DNA from: Candidatus Vallotiella sp. (ex Adelges kitamiensis)
GTDB taxonomy: Bacteria > Pseudomonadota > Gammaproteobacteria > Burkholderiales > Burkholderiaceae
Length of the DNA stretch: 64,000 nt
Assembly: GCF_020342435.1 (NCBI RefSeq)
Contig: NZ_CP080504.1
Coordinates: forward strand, 211,698 to 275,697
Reading direction: 5' to 3'
Shown here: positions 52,094-63,050 of the stretch, piece by piece
Layout of the letters: the number at the start of each line of letters is the position of its first letter
Numbering within the stretch: the stretch's first letter is position 1
The notes under the pieces: model-generated
The model's database searches: none
Seen by the model: the letters and a program-made list of their open reading frames with translations, nothing else
What the model was told of the DNA's origin: nothing
Position numbers and translations under genes: made by a program

Positions 52094-53503
52094 TTACAGA
52101 GATAATTTAGTACGGGCTGCTATTATAGCGGCCCGTACTTGTTCGGGTGCTGTTCCGCCAGCGTGGTTTCGGCTGGCGACCGACCCTTCTAGAGTTAGGC
52201 AATTAAATACATCATCACCTAGCAAAGATGCGACTTCCGGTAATATCGCTCGAAGCTTCCCAAGATTCAGATCTAATAAATCATGGCCTCTGTCTACGCA
52301 GATGCGTACCACATGCGCCACAGCTTCGTGCGCGTCTCGAAACGGTAAGCCTCGCTTGACAAGATAATCAGCTAGGTCGGTAGCAGTTGAAAATCCTTGC
52401 GATGCTGCAGCCCGCATTGTATCTGAATTGACTGTGATTCCAGAGGTCATTTCAGTAAAGATACGCAGCGTGTCGACTACTGTATCAACGGTGTCAATCA
52501 GCGGCTCTTTGTCTTCTTGATTATCTTTATTATACGCAAGCGGTTGTCCCTTCATTAGCGTGAGTAAAGCAACTAGATGACCGTTTACGCGGCCAGTCTT
52601 GCCGCGTGCAAGCTCAGGCACGTCAGGATTTTTTTTCTGAGGCATAATAGACGAACCGGTACAAAAACGGTCAGCTAAATCGATAAAACTAACCCCTGGG
52701 CTCATCCATAGCACAAGCTCTTCAGACAGCCGAGAGAAGTGGGTCATAATCAGCGCCGAAGCCGCTGTAAATTCAATTGCGAAGTCTCGATCTGAGACTG
52801 CATCCAGTGAATTCGCACAGATACCATCAAAGCCTAATATTTTAGCGACTTGCCTTCGGTCAATTGGGTAACTAGTACCAGCAAGTGCTGCAGCACCAAG
52901 CGGTAATTGATTGACTCGCTTTCGGCAATCTAACATCCGCTCAGTGTCGCGTGTAAACATTTCTACGTATGCTAAAAGATGGTGGCCGAATGTCACTGGT
53001 TGCGCGACCTGCAGATGCGTAAATCCCGGCAGAATCGTGTCTGAATTCCGTTCCGCTAGGTCAAGTAGCACACCTCGAAAACTCTTAAGTAGAGCGATAA
53101 TCCGGTCGATTTCTACCCGGAGCCAGAGCCGAATGTCGGTAGCAACTTGGTCGTTGCGCGACCGCCCGGTATGTAACTTTTTGCCTGCATCACCAATCAA
53201 TGCGGTTAGTCTAGCTTCAATGTTTAGGTGGACGTCTTCGAGATCGATTTGCCATTCGAATTCGTCGCGTATAATCTCGCTGCGAATTTGCTCCATGCCT
53301 CTTTGAATTGCTGCATCGTCATCTTTGCTAATAATCTGTTGCGCGCTGAGCATAGCTGAGTGAGCGAGCGAACCCTCGATATCGATAAGTGCAAGCCGTT
53401 TATCGAAAAACACAGATGAAGTATAGCGCTTGACGAGATCAGACATTGGCTCAGAAAAACGCGCAGACCAAATTTCGCCTTTTTTGTGCAATTGGGAAGT
53501 CAT
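52094..53503 (-). CDS. argH: argininosuccinate lyase
   Basis: Last step of arginine synthesis, releasing arginine and fumarate. 469 residues from ATG 53503 ([21 protein letters not shown]); the frame is open to 53668 but those 55 residues are not family-like. Signature [16 protein letters not shown] (about 280-295) with the catalytic serine, and [14 protein letters not shown]. Convergent with the decarboxylase gene. Together with ArgF it covers late arginine steps. Confidence 0.95.
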   Translation of the reverse strand: MTSQLHKKGEIWSARFSEPMSDLVKRYTSSVFFDKRLALIDIEGSLAHSAMLSAQQIISKDDDAAIQRGMEQIRSEIIRDEFEWQIDLEDVHLNIEARLTALIGDAGKKLHTGRSRNDQVATDIRLWLRVEIDRIIALLKSFRGVLLDLAERNSDTILPGFTHLQVAQPVTFGHHLLAYVEMFTRDTERMLDCRKRVNQLPLGAAALAGTSYPIDRRQVAKILGFDGICANSLDAVSDRDFAIEFTAASALIMTHFSRLSEELVLWMSPGVSFIDLADRFCTGSSIMPQKKNPDVPELARGKTGRVNGHLVALLTLMKGQPLAYNKDNQEDKEPLIDTVDTVVDTLRIFTEMTSGITVNSDTMRAAASQGFSTATDLADYLVKRGLPFRDAHEAVAHVVRICVDRGHDLLDLNLGKLRAILPEVASLLGDDVFNCLTLEGSVASRNHAGGTAPEQVRAAIIAARTKLSL

Positions 53504-54486
53504 GAGAGGATTACACAATAGTGGTAGGATGCAGCTTACCGCACTATGTGCGGCAAAACCATCATTATAGCATTGTGGCACGATAGTGCTGACGTAATAC
53601 AAATAAGCATCACGAATTTTATATCGGAGTATTAGATTAATTAGATTATTAAGAGAGTATCTAATCAAGCCAACGCACGCTTAATTTCTAGATCTGGATG
53701 ATCGGACTTTCAGCAGCCTACCCCGTTCGAAAATATATTCTTATAATAGTCAAAAGATCTAAGAACGTCGTATTATAGATACCTATGCCGCGCCGTTTGA
53801 CCCGGGCATTCTGATGCGCGATCAATCCCTTTTACTAGGGGAAGAGTATCAGCTACTAAGCAGGGGGCAAAATTCAGACTTTATGAGACGCCTAGTGTAA
53901 TCGCTACATACGTAACCTCAACGCGGTAATACTCGGGCTCGTTTCGTTTTAAGAGAGGTTGATCCATCGCGACATTAGTTCGCTCATTTTAATAATCGGA
54001 GTAGAAAGAGTCATAACAAAGACTAGGGTTTTATACGGGCAAAAAGATATGCTGATATCGTCTTCTAAATAGTACCGTATTAAAGACTTGTTTATTTCGA
54101 ATAAGATATAACTTAAAACGTAATCTCAACTTACCTCTAGCGTTGTGATAACTACAGTCGATTTTAAGACATATTCAATACTTTTAATACGTTAAGCAGC
54201 CCCAGGACAAGTATTATGAAACTGATTGATCCCAAGCATCGAGGACACGCCACACCAGAATAGAAGCTACACTAAAGGTATAGTGCTGATAAGTAGCAGC
54301 CCACAACCTAGCACACTTGATTATCATAATCAAGTGTAAAGCAATACTATACTCGTCTTTTTATTAGAAAAATAGAGTCAGTGTATTAATTATAATCACC
54401 TTATATTTTAATAATCGCAGCCAGTTTATTGATAAAATAGAATTTTTGTTCCTACTATTTATTCTCTCATTATTAGGAAATTCGAT
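53504..54486. other. gene desert argH/ppa
   Basis: 983 bp without a recognisable gene, AT-rich. Holds a near-perfect 25-nt palindrome at 54313-54337. The ppa promoter must lie near the right end. Confidence 0.5.
54313..54337. repeat. 25-nt palindrome
   Basis: ACACTTGATTAT, one central C, then ATAATCAAGTGT: two perfect 12-bp arms. 150 nt upstream of ppa. Confidence 0.8.
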
Positions 54487-55017
54487 ATGAGCTTCAATCA
54501 TGTTCCATCTGGAAATGAGCTACCTCATGATTTCAATGTTATTATTGAAATTCCAGCGCAAAGTGATCCGGTCAAGTATGAGGTGGATAAAAAACTAGGT
54601 CTTCTCGTCGTGGACCGCTTCATCGGCACAGGCATGCGCTATCCAGCTAACTACGGATTTATACCAAAAACTCTAGCTGGCGATGGTGATCCAATTGATG
54701 TGTTAGTGATCACACCATTTCCGCTACTAGCGGGTTCAGTCGTGCGTTGCCGCGCGCTAGGTATGCTAAGCATGTCGGACGAATCTGGTCAGGATGCGAA
54801 GTTAATTGCAGTGCCAGCCGATAAGATATGCCCAATGACCGTGAGCTTTAAATCTGCTGATGACGTACCAGTTTATCTGAAAAACCAGATTAAGCATTTC
54901 TTTGAGCAATATAAGGCGGTCGAAAAGGGAAAGTGGGTCAAGGTTGAAGGCTGGAAAGACATTGTTCACGCGCACGAAGAAATTACCAATGGCGTTGCAA
55001 ACTTTTATAAGCCATAA
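54487..55017 (+). CDS. ppa: inorganic pyrophosphatase (family I)
   Basis: Hydrolyses pyrophosphate and pulls biosynthetic reactions forward. 176 residues, matching E. coli (176). Metal-binding signature DGDPIDVLV, plus MRYPANYGFIPKT and the C-terminal KWVKVEGW. AGGAAA Shine-Dalgarno about 10 nt before the ATG. Single gene between two gene-poor stretches. Confidence 0.97.
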   Translation: MSFNHVPSGNELPHDFNVIIEIPAQSDPVKYEVDKKLGLLVVDRFIGTGMRYPANYGFIPKTLAGDGDPIDVLVITPFPLLAGSVVRCRALGMLSMSDESGQDAKLIAVPADKICPMTVSFKSADDVPVYLKNQIKHFFEQYKAVEKGKWVKVEGWKDIVHAHEEITNGVANFYKP

Positions 55018-56252
55018 GCAGCGCACAGTATCGGCGTGTATTATCGCTTACCGATAACATCCTGCTTAGGTACAGATTGTCGACCTTATATATTTTTTAC
55101 TGGCGTTGCGCAGTTGATCTAATTAGCTGATTACGGCTCGCTCTTAACTATTTTCGGCATCTTGAGTGCCAGGATTATTCTATTAATATTTTTTAGGGGG
55201 GTATAGGTGACAGAATATCACCGTGCTTTATAGCTGCCCACCTCAATGACATCACCCAGCATTTCCATATGCCAGATCGAGGAGATATAGTGCTTAGGGT
55301 GTACAACGCAAAAATGGCGGTAATTCTATGCAATAATTCTACCCATATAACGGTACGCAGCAATAGTTTAACCATATTACAGATATCCACGTGCGATGGC
55401 GATTACTGCATTATTCAGCTTATTGAAGCTATTAATAAAGCTGAATATTACAATACTTTTTATTTGTTTGTATAGTCGCTATCAAACTCGTAACTCGACG
55501 CTTTAACGATAGACACCATTGGCTATGGTACTTACCACTTTATAAGTAATAACTCGCCGCTTTTATAAGCCGTCAGTAAACTAGTAATTAGCATGCTAGC
55601 GCTCTCTGTTATAACGAGCATAAATTCTCTGATATAGTTTTTTAGTCACTCAGAAAAATTAAATATCAGGAAAGGTATGAGATAATTCTTACAGAAAACG
55701 CCAATTTTTAGTGATTACTTCGTTTAATATAGAGATGGCATCGTTATAGGAAGTTGTTCAGCGCTTTCTCTTTTCCTGTATAAATAGTTGCAACAACATT
55801 TCGTGCCTCTATTTCTCAAAACAAATAATTCGCCAAGCAACAGACCTAATTTATTACGACGCTCTCATGAGACTATACCTATCATCCACTAAATCCTTCT
55901 GCATATAGCAATCAATAAATAGTAGTGTCTGTGGTGATGGTATAAATCGACTAACGATCAGTGAAACATATATACGCTTTATTATACGAATGTCAGTGAT
56001 GTTGTCTTGAGAACTTTGCACAGTGCATTCTCCTATAGTAGGATGCACTGTGCGTGGATCAGTCTCGGTCGCTTCCCATAATTACATAGTACACTTGCCT
56101 GTAACGTTTTAATAAATACGTGTGTAGGAGCGGAGGAGTTGCCTTTCTACGTGGGTGATGCATTTTATTATGTTATATCAACCTTTAGTTAGTGCGCTCA
56201 AAATCTTGGGAAATTATCATTTTGACAAGGTCCACTCGTTCATTATTTTGTT
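55018..56252. other. gene desert ppa/nadE
   Basis: 1.2 kb without a recognisable gene. Contains the bulged hairpin at 56018-56053, and a TTGACA at 56222-56227 with TATTTT 16 nt later that nearly abuts the nadE ATG. Confidence 0.5.
56018..56053. repeat. 15-bp bulged hairpin
   Basis: GCACAGTGCA pairs perfectly with TGCACTGTGC; inside, TCCTA pairs with TAGGA around loop TAG, with a 3-nt bulge (TTC) on the left. 200 nt upstream of nadE. Confidence 0.75.
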
Positions 56253-57932
56253 ATGAAAATCGCTCTTGCTCAGATTAACGTAACCGTCGGAGACTTTTCT
56301 GGAAATCTTTCGAAAATTGTTTCTGCTGCTCAAACCGCCTATGATGCGGGCGCATCTTTGATGATTACACCAGAACTCGTGCTCTCAGGCTACCCGCCTG
56401 AAGATCTTCTGCTGCGACCAGCGTTTCATACAGCTAGTCATGTTGCATTTAGCGAGCTAGCTACTCGGCTTAGACGATTTACTGGACTCAGTGTGTTGGT
56501 CGGCCATCTGCTGCGCAGCCCGCCAATAAGCGATGCCAATCCGAATCAGCAAGCCGCACGCCCCGGACCAATAGTGGATGTATTCAATGCAGTATCTCTA
56601 TTAATCGATGGCCAGATTTCGGGAACATACCTGAAGCAAGAACTGCCTAATAGCGGTGTGTTCGATGAAAAAAGGTATTTCAAGTCGAATCTGAAGCCGC
56701 TAGTGTTTGAGCTGGAGTGTGTGAAATTCGGCGTCATTCTTTGTGAAGATGCGTGGCATCCATCGGCCGCGTTACTAGCGAAAGAAGCTGGCGCGCACGT
56801 GCTATTAGTACTGAATGGTTCGCCGTATCATATAAACAAAGAAAATTTACGAGTTCATGTTCTACGCAAGCGTGTTCGCGAGATTGGCGTGTCAGCTGTC
56901 TATTTGAATTTGGTTGGTGCGCAGGATGAACTAGTGTTTGATGGAGGCTCGTTTGTACTCAACGCGCAGGGTGAGCTAATGACTCGACTGCCACAATTTG
57001 TTGAAAAAACGGCAATTATTGAATTGGACAGCGTACGGGTGCAACGTGATAAAATCGCGCCTTGCGCCTCTGTTGAGGCGCAAGTCTATGCCGCTCTAGT
57101 GCTTGGCGTGCACGATTATGTAAATAAGAATAGATTTCCAGGCGCAATTATTGGGTTATCCGGTGGCATAGATTCAGCACTAGTACTAGCTATCGCATGC
57201 GATGCATTGGGCGCGAATCGCGTAAGAACAATTATGATGCCCTCTCGTTATACCACGGAGATATCCATATCCGATGCGACAGAAATGGCACGTCGTATCG
57301 GCGTATGCTACGATGAAATTGTTATTACTCCAATATTTGAGGCGTTCCGTACATCGCTAGCTTCGAAATTTGCAGGCTTATCTGAAGATGTTACCGAAGA
57401 AAATATTCAGGCGCGCATCCGGGGTATGTTGCTTATGGCTATGTCCAATAAATTTGGTTCTATTGTACTAACTACAAGCAATAAGAGCGAGATGGCTGTA
57501 GGTTATTGCACGTTATACGGAGATATGGCGGGAGGCTTTGCTGTAATTAAAGATATTACGAAGACACTAGTGTATAGACTGTGTCGCTATAGAAATACAG
57601 CCGCTACGTTCACTACGCGCGACATTATCCCGAAACGGATCTTAACTCGGACGCCATCTGCCGAGCTACGGGAAAACCAGTCCGATCAAGACTGCTTGCC
57701 GCCGTATAAAGCGCTGGATGCAATTATACAAATGTACGTAGAAGAAGAGTGCTCGCTCTCCGAAATCGTCGCAGCTGGCTATACTCGAGACGATGTTCAG
57801 CAGGTCGCGCGGCTGATTAAACTCAACGAATACAAGCGCCGACAGGCACCAATCGGGATCCGCGTTACGCACCGCGCATTCGGACGAGATTGGCGATATC
57901 CGATTACATCTCGTTTTAATGAAGAACTCTGA
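56253..57932 (+). CDS. nadE: glutamine-dependent NAD+ synthetase
   Basis: Amidates nicotinic acid adenine dinucleotide to NAD+. 559 residues in two domains. N-terminal nitrilase-type glutaminase with Glu41, Lys128 (TYLKQELPN) and Cys164 (VILCEDAW); C-terminal synthetase with the PP-loop GLSGGIDS (301-308) and KSEMAVGYCTLYGDMAGGF. Usual Burkholderia length. A P-II gene often follows in Burkholderia but is not here. Confidence 0.96.
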   Translation: MKIALAQINVTVGDFSGNLSKIVSAAQTAYDAGASLMITPELVLSGYPPEDLLLRPAFHTASHVAFSELATRLRRFTGLSVLVGHLLRSPPISDANPNQQAARPGPIVDVFNAVSLLIDGQISGTYLKQELPNSGVFDEKRYFKSNLKPLVFELECVKFGVILCEDAWHPSAALLAKEAGAHVLLVLNGSPYHINKENLRVHVLRKRVREIGVSAVYLNLVGAQDELVFDGGSFVLNAQGELMTRLPQFVEKTAIIELDSVRVQRDKIAPCASVEAQVYAALVLGVHDYVNKNRFPGAIIGLSGGIDSALVLAIACDALGANRVRTIMMPSRYTTEISISDATEMARRIGVCYDEIVITPIFEAFRTSLASKFAGLSEDVTEENIQARIRGMLLMAMSNKFGSIVLTTSNKSEMAVGYCTLYGDMAGGFAVIKDITKTLVYRLCRYRNTAATFTTRDIIPKRILTRTPSAELRENQSDQDCLPPYKALDAIIQMYVEEECSLSEIVAAGYTRDDVQQVARLIKLNEYKRRQAPIGIRVTHRAFGRDWRYPITSRFNEEL

Positions 57933-58033
57933 ATATCAAGGATAGCGATAGTACCTTAACTTCAGATATTTTCTGATTAGAATAGATCTATTATGTTGAA
58001 GTGTTTCTTTTTGAGTTATGGCACCGCTTGAGC

Positions 58034-58056
58034 GTATCTTTCAGTGTGAAAGATAC
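58034..58056. terminator. 10-bp hairpin between convergent nadE and trxB
   Basis: GTATCTTTCA-GTG-TGAAAGATAC, perfect. About 100 nt after both stop codons, so it could serve either gene. Confidence 0.5.
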
Positions 58057-58080
58057 TACTAGTAGCGGCAGGTGTGAACT

Positions 58081-58107
58081 GCGCGTAGCATTAACCATGC
58101 TTAGCGC
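58081..58107. terminator. second hairpin between nadE and trxB
   Basis: GCGC and AGCAT pair with ATGCT and GCGC around loop TAACC, with a 2x2 internal loop. 50 nt after the trxB stop on the minus strand. Confidence 0.4.
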
Positions 58108-58158
58108 GGACCCCCGAAATTACAAAAGAAGACAAGCATTAGCTTTGCTAGAATGCCA

Positions 58159-59235
<1,077 letters not shown>

Positions 59236-59426
59236 TCAGCCTGATTTTCTCTTTACATAAGCGTAGTGGCAGCTCTCCAGACTGATCTAATATTTGTAAC
59301 TGTCTCAATTCAGGAGCGTTTAGCTATTTTACTTCGTGCACTAGCGCTCTCTTATAGCGCCGATCTTACAGCTTTTACATAGCTGAGGATCTAATCACTT
59401 TACACTAAAAAAGTGCACACATTCCA

Positions 59427-61520
59427 GTGGCTGCCTACTATCCCTTTCTCGATTCAATGCCGAAATCTACGTATTCCTCTAGGGCACAAGTTTTGCCACA
59501 TCGTCTATCTCGTTTACTAACTGAAATCTACTGGCTGCTACAGGTTGGGTTCACTCTGTTCTTGCTAATGGCACTCGTTAGCTATAACCCGCGTGACCCA
59601 AGCTGGACACATGCTATACATATAGACCAGATTACGAATTGGGGTGGACGTGTCGGTGCATGGATATCCGATATCCTGTTGCTATTGTTTGGTCTGTCTG
59701 CTTATTGGTGTATTGTGCTGCTAGGGCGACATATTATTAATAATTATCGACGAATCATTGATCACGACGCACTAGGTAAACCACCTGTACCGCACGAAGG
59801 AGGTTGGTTGGCTGAGATTTTGTCGTTTGCACTCGTGCTTGTAACCAGCGACGGCTTAGAAGCATTACGAATGTGGTCGCTTAAAGCTCAATTGCCCCGA
59901 ACGCCCGGCGGCATTGTTGGCGACGCAATAGCTTACGGCGTACAGCACACGCTCGGGTTTGCTAGCGGTACGCTAGCACTATTACTTGCTCTGGCAATCG
60001 GCCTGTCATTATTTTTCCGTTTTTCATGGCTGTCAGTGGCTGATTATATTGGTGATTTTATCATCAATATTATTGTACTCCTGAAGTTGTGGCGAGATAG
60101 AAAGCGAAACCGCACAGCTAGCCAGAATATGGAAGTCAGGCAGAAGATTAATGTTGAGCATAGTCGGGTTCGACTCAGGGAGTGCAAGCCTGTTACAGGC
60201 GGACCTGCTATAGTGATGTCAACTAAGTCTGAATACATCGAAAAAGAAAAGCGGGTGCCGCTATTCCAAGATTTACCTAGTAATAGTACGTTGCCGCCGC
60301 TTGCGCTATTAGATCCACCACCGCCAGCTACTCGTGAGGCCGTATCGACTGATATGCTTGAGTTTACCTCACGACTAATCGAAAAAAAACTGAAAGACTT
60401 CGGCGTGCAGGTCAGCGTAGTAGGAGCCTATCCTGGCCCGGTGATTACCCGCTATGAAATCGAGCCAGAGACCGGTGTCAAGGGTAGCCAAGTCATAAAC
60501 CTTGCGAAGGATCTTTCTCGCGCGCTATCGCTTGTATCAATACGAGTTGTCGAAACGATTCCCGGCAAAAACTGTATGGGTTTAGAGTTGCCAAATCAAA
60601 ACCGTCAGATTGTGCGTCTTTCAGAAATTGTGGGTTCTGAGATTTATGAAAATACACTGTCGCTGCTTACAATGGGATTAGGTAAAGATATCGGGGGTAA
60701 TCCAGTATGTGTGGATCTAGCTAAGATGCCACATCTGCTAGTAGCTGGCACGACTGGCTCAGGTAAATCAGTTGGTATTAACGCCATTATTTTATCTCTA
60801 TTATATAAAGCTAGCTCGGAGCAAGTCCGTCTTATCATGATCGATCCAAAGATGCTTGAGTTATCGGTTTATGAGGGTATCCCACACCTATTATGTCCGG
60901 TTGTTACTGACATGCGACAAGCGAGTCACGTGCTAAATTGGGCAGTTATTGAAATGGAGCGGCGCTATAAGTTAATGAGTAAGCTTAGAGTGCGCAACCT
61001 AGCTAGCTATAATCTCAAGATCGACGACGCGAAAAAACATGGCGAGAAGATTCCAAATCCGTTGAGCCCGGTACCCGATGAACCTGAGCTGCTTGAGAAG
61101 CTGCCATTTATTGTGATTATCATCGATGAATTAGCCGATTTAATGATGGTTGCTGGTAAAAAAGTAGAAGAGCTGATCGCGCGGATCGCACAGAAAGCGC
61201 GAGCAGCCGGTATTCATCTTGTGATTGCAACTCAGAGACCATCAGTCGATGTCATTACCGGTTTGATCAAAGCGAATGTGCCTACGCGCATTGCGTTTCA
61301 GGTATCGTCGAAGATCGATTCCCGCACAATCCTAGACCAGATGGGTGCTGAATCACTGCTCGGCCAAGGTGATATGTTGTACCTGACACCGGGCAGCGGA
61401 TCGCCAGTCCGCGTTCATGGCGCGTTCGTATCCGATAATGAAGTTCATCGTGTTGTCGAGAAGCTTAAAGAACAGGGCAAGTTAAACTATATTGACGGTA
61501 TCCTGGAAGGGGCGATCTAG
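59427..61520 (+). CDS. ftsK: DNA translocase FtsK, lacking the gamma domain
   Basis: Septal membrane-anchored DNA pump that clears chromosomes from the division plane and triggers XerCD at dif. 697 residues from GTG 59427; an ATG at 59457 would be 10 residues shorter. N-terminal membrane segments (about 30-210), a short linker, FtsK alpha domain, and beta motor with Walker A GTTGSGKS (about 441-448), [15 protein letters not shown] as Walker B, and [12 protein letters not shown]. It ends at [10 protein letters not shown], exactly where the C-terminal winged-helix gamma domain should start. A decayed gamma domain is readable downstream. Pumping should remain, but sequence-directed loading (KOPS) and XerD activation are probably lost or supplied differently. 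Confidence 0.93.
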   Translation: MAAYYPFLDSMPKSTYSSRAQVLPHRLSRLLTEIYWLLQVGFTLFLLMALVSYNPRDPSWTHAIHIDQITNWGGRVGAWISDILLLLFGLSAYWCIVLLGRHIINNYRRIIDHDALGKPPVPHEGGWLAEILSFALVLVTSDGLEALRMWSLKAQLPRTPGGIVGDAIAYGVQHTLGFASGTLALLLALAIGLSLFFRFSWLSVADYIGDFIINIIVLLKLWRDRKRNRTASQNMEVRQKINVEHSRVRLRECKPVTGGPAIVMSTKSEYIEKEKRVPLFQDLPSNSTLPPLALLDPPPPATREAVSTDMLEFTSRLIEKKLKDFGVQVSVVGAYPGPVITRYEIEPETGVKGSQVINLAKDLSRALSLVSIRVVETIPGKNCMGLELPNQNRQIVRLSEIVGSEIYENTLSLLTMGLGKDIGGNPVCVDLAKMPHLLVAGTTGSGKSVGINAIILSLLYKASSEQVRLIMIDPKMLELSVYEGIPHLLCPVVTDMRQASHVLNWAVIEMERRYKLMSKLRVRNLASYNLKIDDAKKHGEKIPNPLSPVPDEPELLEKLPFIVIIIDELADLMMVAGKKVEELIARIAQKARAAGIHLVIATQRPSVDVITGLIKANVPTRIAFQVSSKIDSRTILDQMGAESLLGQGDMLYLTPGSGSPVRVHGAFVSDNEVHRVVEKLKEQGKLNYIDGILEGAI

Positions 61521-61840
61521 AGAAAACTAAGAAGCATGCAGTTTAAGAACTAGAGGCTCAGATGGTTTGTATAACCAAGCTGTCTAGGACATTCTAAAGT
61601 AGCAGCATATATCGACGCGTCACTTGCGTATCGGTTATAACTACGCTGCATAGCTTCCGAAGCATACGGAGCATATCTAGGTTAGTTTCAGAGATAACGT
61701 CTAACGTAATACTAGCGCATGCTGACAATGACTGAGCTACTGCATGGGGAAATAGTAGGGGGCGCTATGCTTATAATCATTTATATTCTCAGACTGTACT
61801 AAGTAAGCTTTCCGATAGAATTGACACTGGAAACATACTA
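61521..61840. other. spacer ftsK/lolA
   Basis: 320 bp occupied by the eroded gamma domain and its former 3' flank. No other gene. Confidence 0.6.
61561..61704 (+). pseudogene. decayed FtsK gamma domain
   Basis: A single frame, shifted relative to ftsK, reads DGLYNQAV, DILK, QHISTRHLRIGYNYAA, LPKHTEHI, with TAG stops at 61585, 61600, 61651 and 61678. It aligns with the family's gamma domain (DPLYDQAVxxVLK ... SLVQRHLRIGYNRAARLLEQME). Lies 40 nt past the ftsK stop. Remnant of the winged helix. Confidence 0.85.
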
Positions 61841-62515
61841 ATGATCGGATTACTTCTTGCTTCTATAGCTAGGATTGCAACAGGCGTATTAATTAATTTG
61901 GTTGCTATGCCGTTCGTGCATGCTGGAGGTACCATACAATTCAAAAATTTCGTTTCGCAGCTGCACTCAGCCGATGGGGAGTTTGTTCAACATCAGATCA
62001 AGGCAACCGACGGTTCTGCATCACAAGAGCTTAGACAACCAGTGCGCACCTCGATGTCTACGTCAAGCGGTACATTCCAGTTCATACGTCCAGGGAAGTT
62101 TATATGGGCATATCAGAAACCGTACAAACAGTTGCTACACTCTGACGGCCATACGTTATACATTTGGGATAAAGATCTAAATCAGGTAATTACGCTGTCA
62201 CTTAGTAATGCGCTAGGTACTAGTCCAGCTGCTATCCTGTTTGGTAGCGACAAACTAGAAAAAAACTTTTCGCTTCACGATACAGGCGTTAAACAAAGCT
62301 GCGACTGGCTCAAGCTCATTCCAAAAGAAAAAAATACTCAGTTCGAGTATATCGATATTGGTTTTCAAGATGGTAACCTCAAGATGATGGAGCTGCATGA
62401 CGTATTTGGAAATATAACCCTCCTCTCGTTCTCAAACATCCACAAAAATCCGGAGCTATCCGCCGATACCTTTAAGTTTTTAATGCCACAAGGGGTCGAC
62501 ATAATCAATAACTAA
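61841..62515 (+). CDS. lolA: outer-membrane lipoprotein carrier LolA
   Basis: Periplasmic chaperone that ferries lipoproteins to LolB. 224 residues with an N-terminal signal peptide ending near VHA (about residue 28). Mature part has the LolA pattern GTFQFIRPGKFIWAYQKPYKQLLHSDGHTLYIWDKDLNQV in order. Downstream of ftsK as in other betaproteobacteria; rarA, normally between lolA and serS, is missing. Confidence 0.93.
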   Translation: MIGLLLASIARIATGVLINLVAMPFVHAGGTIQFKNFVSQLHSADGEFVQHQIKATDGSASQELRQPVRTSMSTSSGTFQFIRPGKFIWAYQKPYKQLLHSDGHTLYIWDKDLNQVITLSLSNALGTSPAAILFGSDKLEKNFSLHDTGVKQSCDWLKLIPKEKNTQFEYIDIGFQDGNLKMMELHDVFGNITLLSFSNIHKNPELSADTFKFLMPQGVDIINN

Positions 62516-63050
62516 CTGCCATTAAGCGATATACTGCACGATAGCATCTATCTTTATAAACTAATTAAATATTATTTACTAGCATAGTATTATGCTGGCA
62601 ATTTCACTGATTAGTAAGTGGATCGCGTAACTAAATCTATAACACCTTTATCGTCTAACTCTGATAATACGCTTGATATATAGATACATTCCATGCTGAA
62701 TTATGCCATTCGCTATGTCTTGAACTGTTAAGGATATTAGAGAATCGGCCGATCTAGCGGCAGCTTCTCTGTAATATCTAGGTAACGAGTTAACTAAGTT
62801 AATAAGGGGGCTTATCTATGATCGTTTATACGTGCTATCGCATGACAAACCTAACCTTTATAAGCGTAAAGAAGAAAGTTAAATAGGTACTCCGTCTTAA
62901 ACGGCGCACGCTGAGGTATCACGGTAGCACTATATAACAGCATAATAGCAGGTAGTGCCGTGGTTCTATTCAGTCTTTAAGCTGCTAAAGCTCGTACAAT
63001 TAGTAAGGTAAAATCGTAGTTTACCTTATAGCAGTAGCGTAAAGCTTCCC
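62516..63050. other. spacer lolA/serS
   Basis: 535 bp where rarA lies in free-living relatives; no readable rarA remnant found. A 9-bp hairpin TAAGGTAAA/TTTACCTTA (63004-63028) sits 22 nt before the serS ATG. Confidence 0.5.
63004..63028 (+). promoter_or_regulatory. hairpin in serS leader
   Basis: Perfect 9-bp stem TAAGGTAAA (63004-63012) with TTTACCTTA (63020-63028), loop 7 nt, close to the start codon. Could affect ribosome access. It is not a T-box by structure, and those are rare in proteobacteria. Confidence 0.35.

Noticed and set aside
53504-53668. 55-codon in-frame extension of argH
   Set aside because: Atypical composition (Ile/Tyr-rich), no homology pattern; the normal N-terminus begins at 53503.
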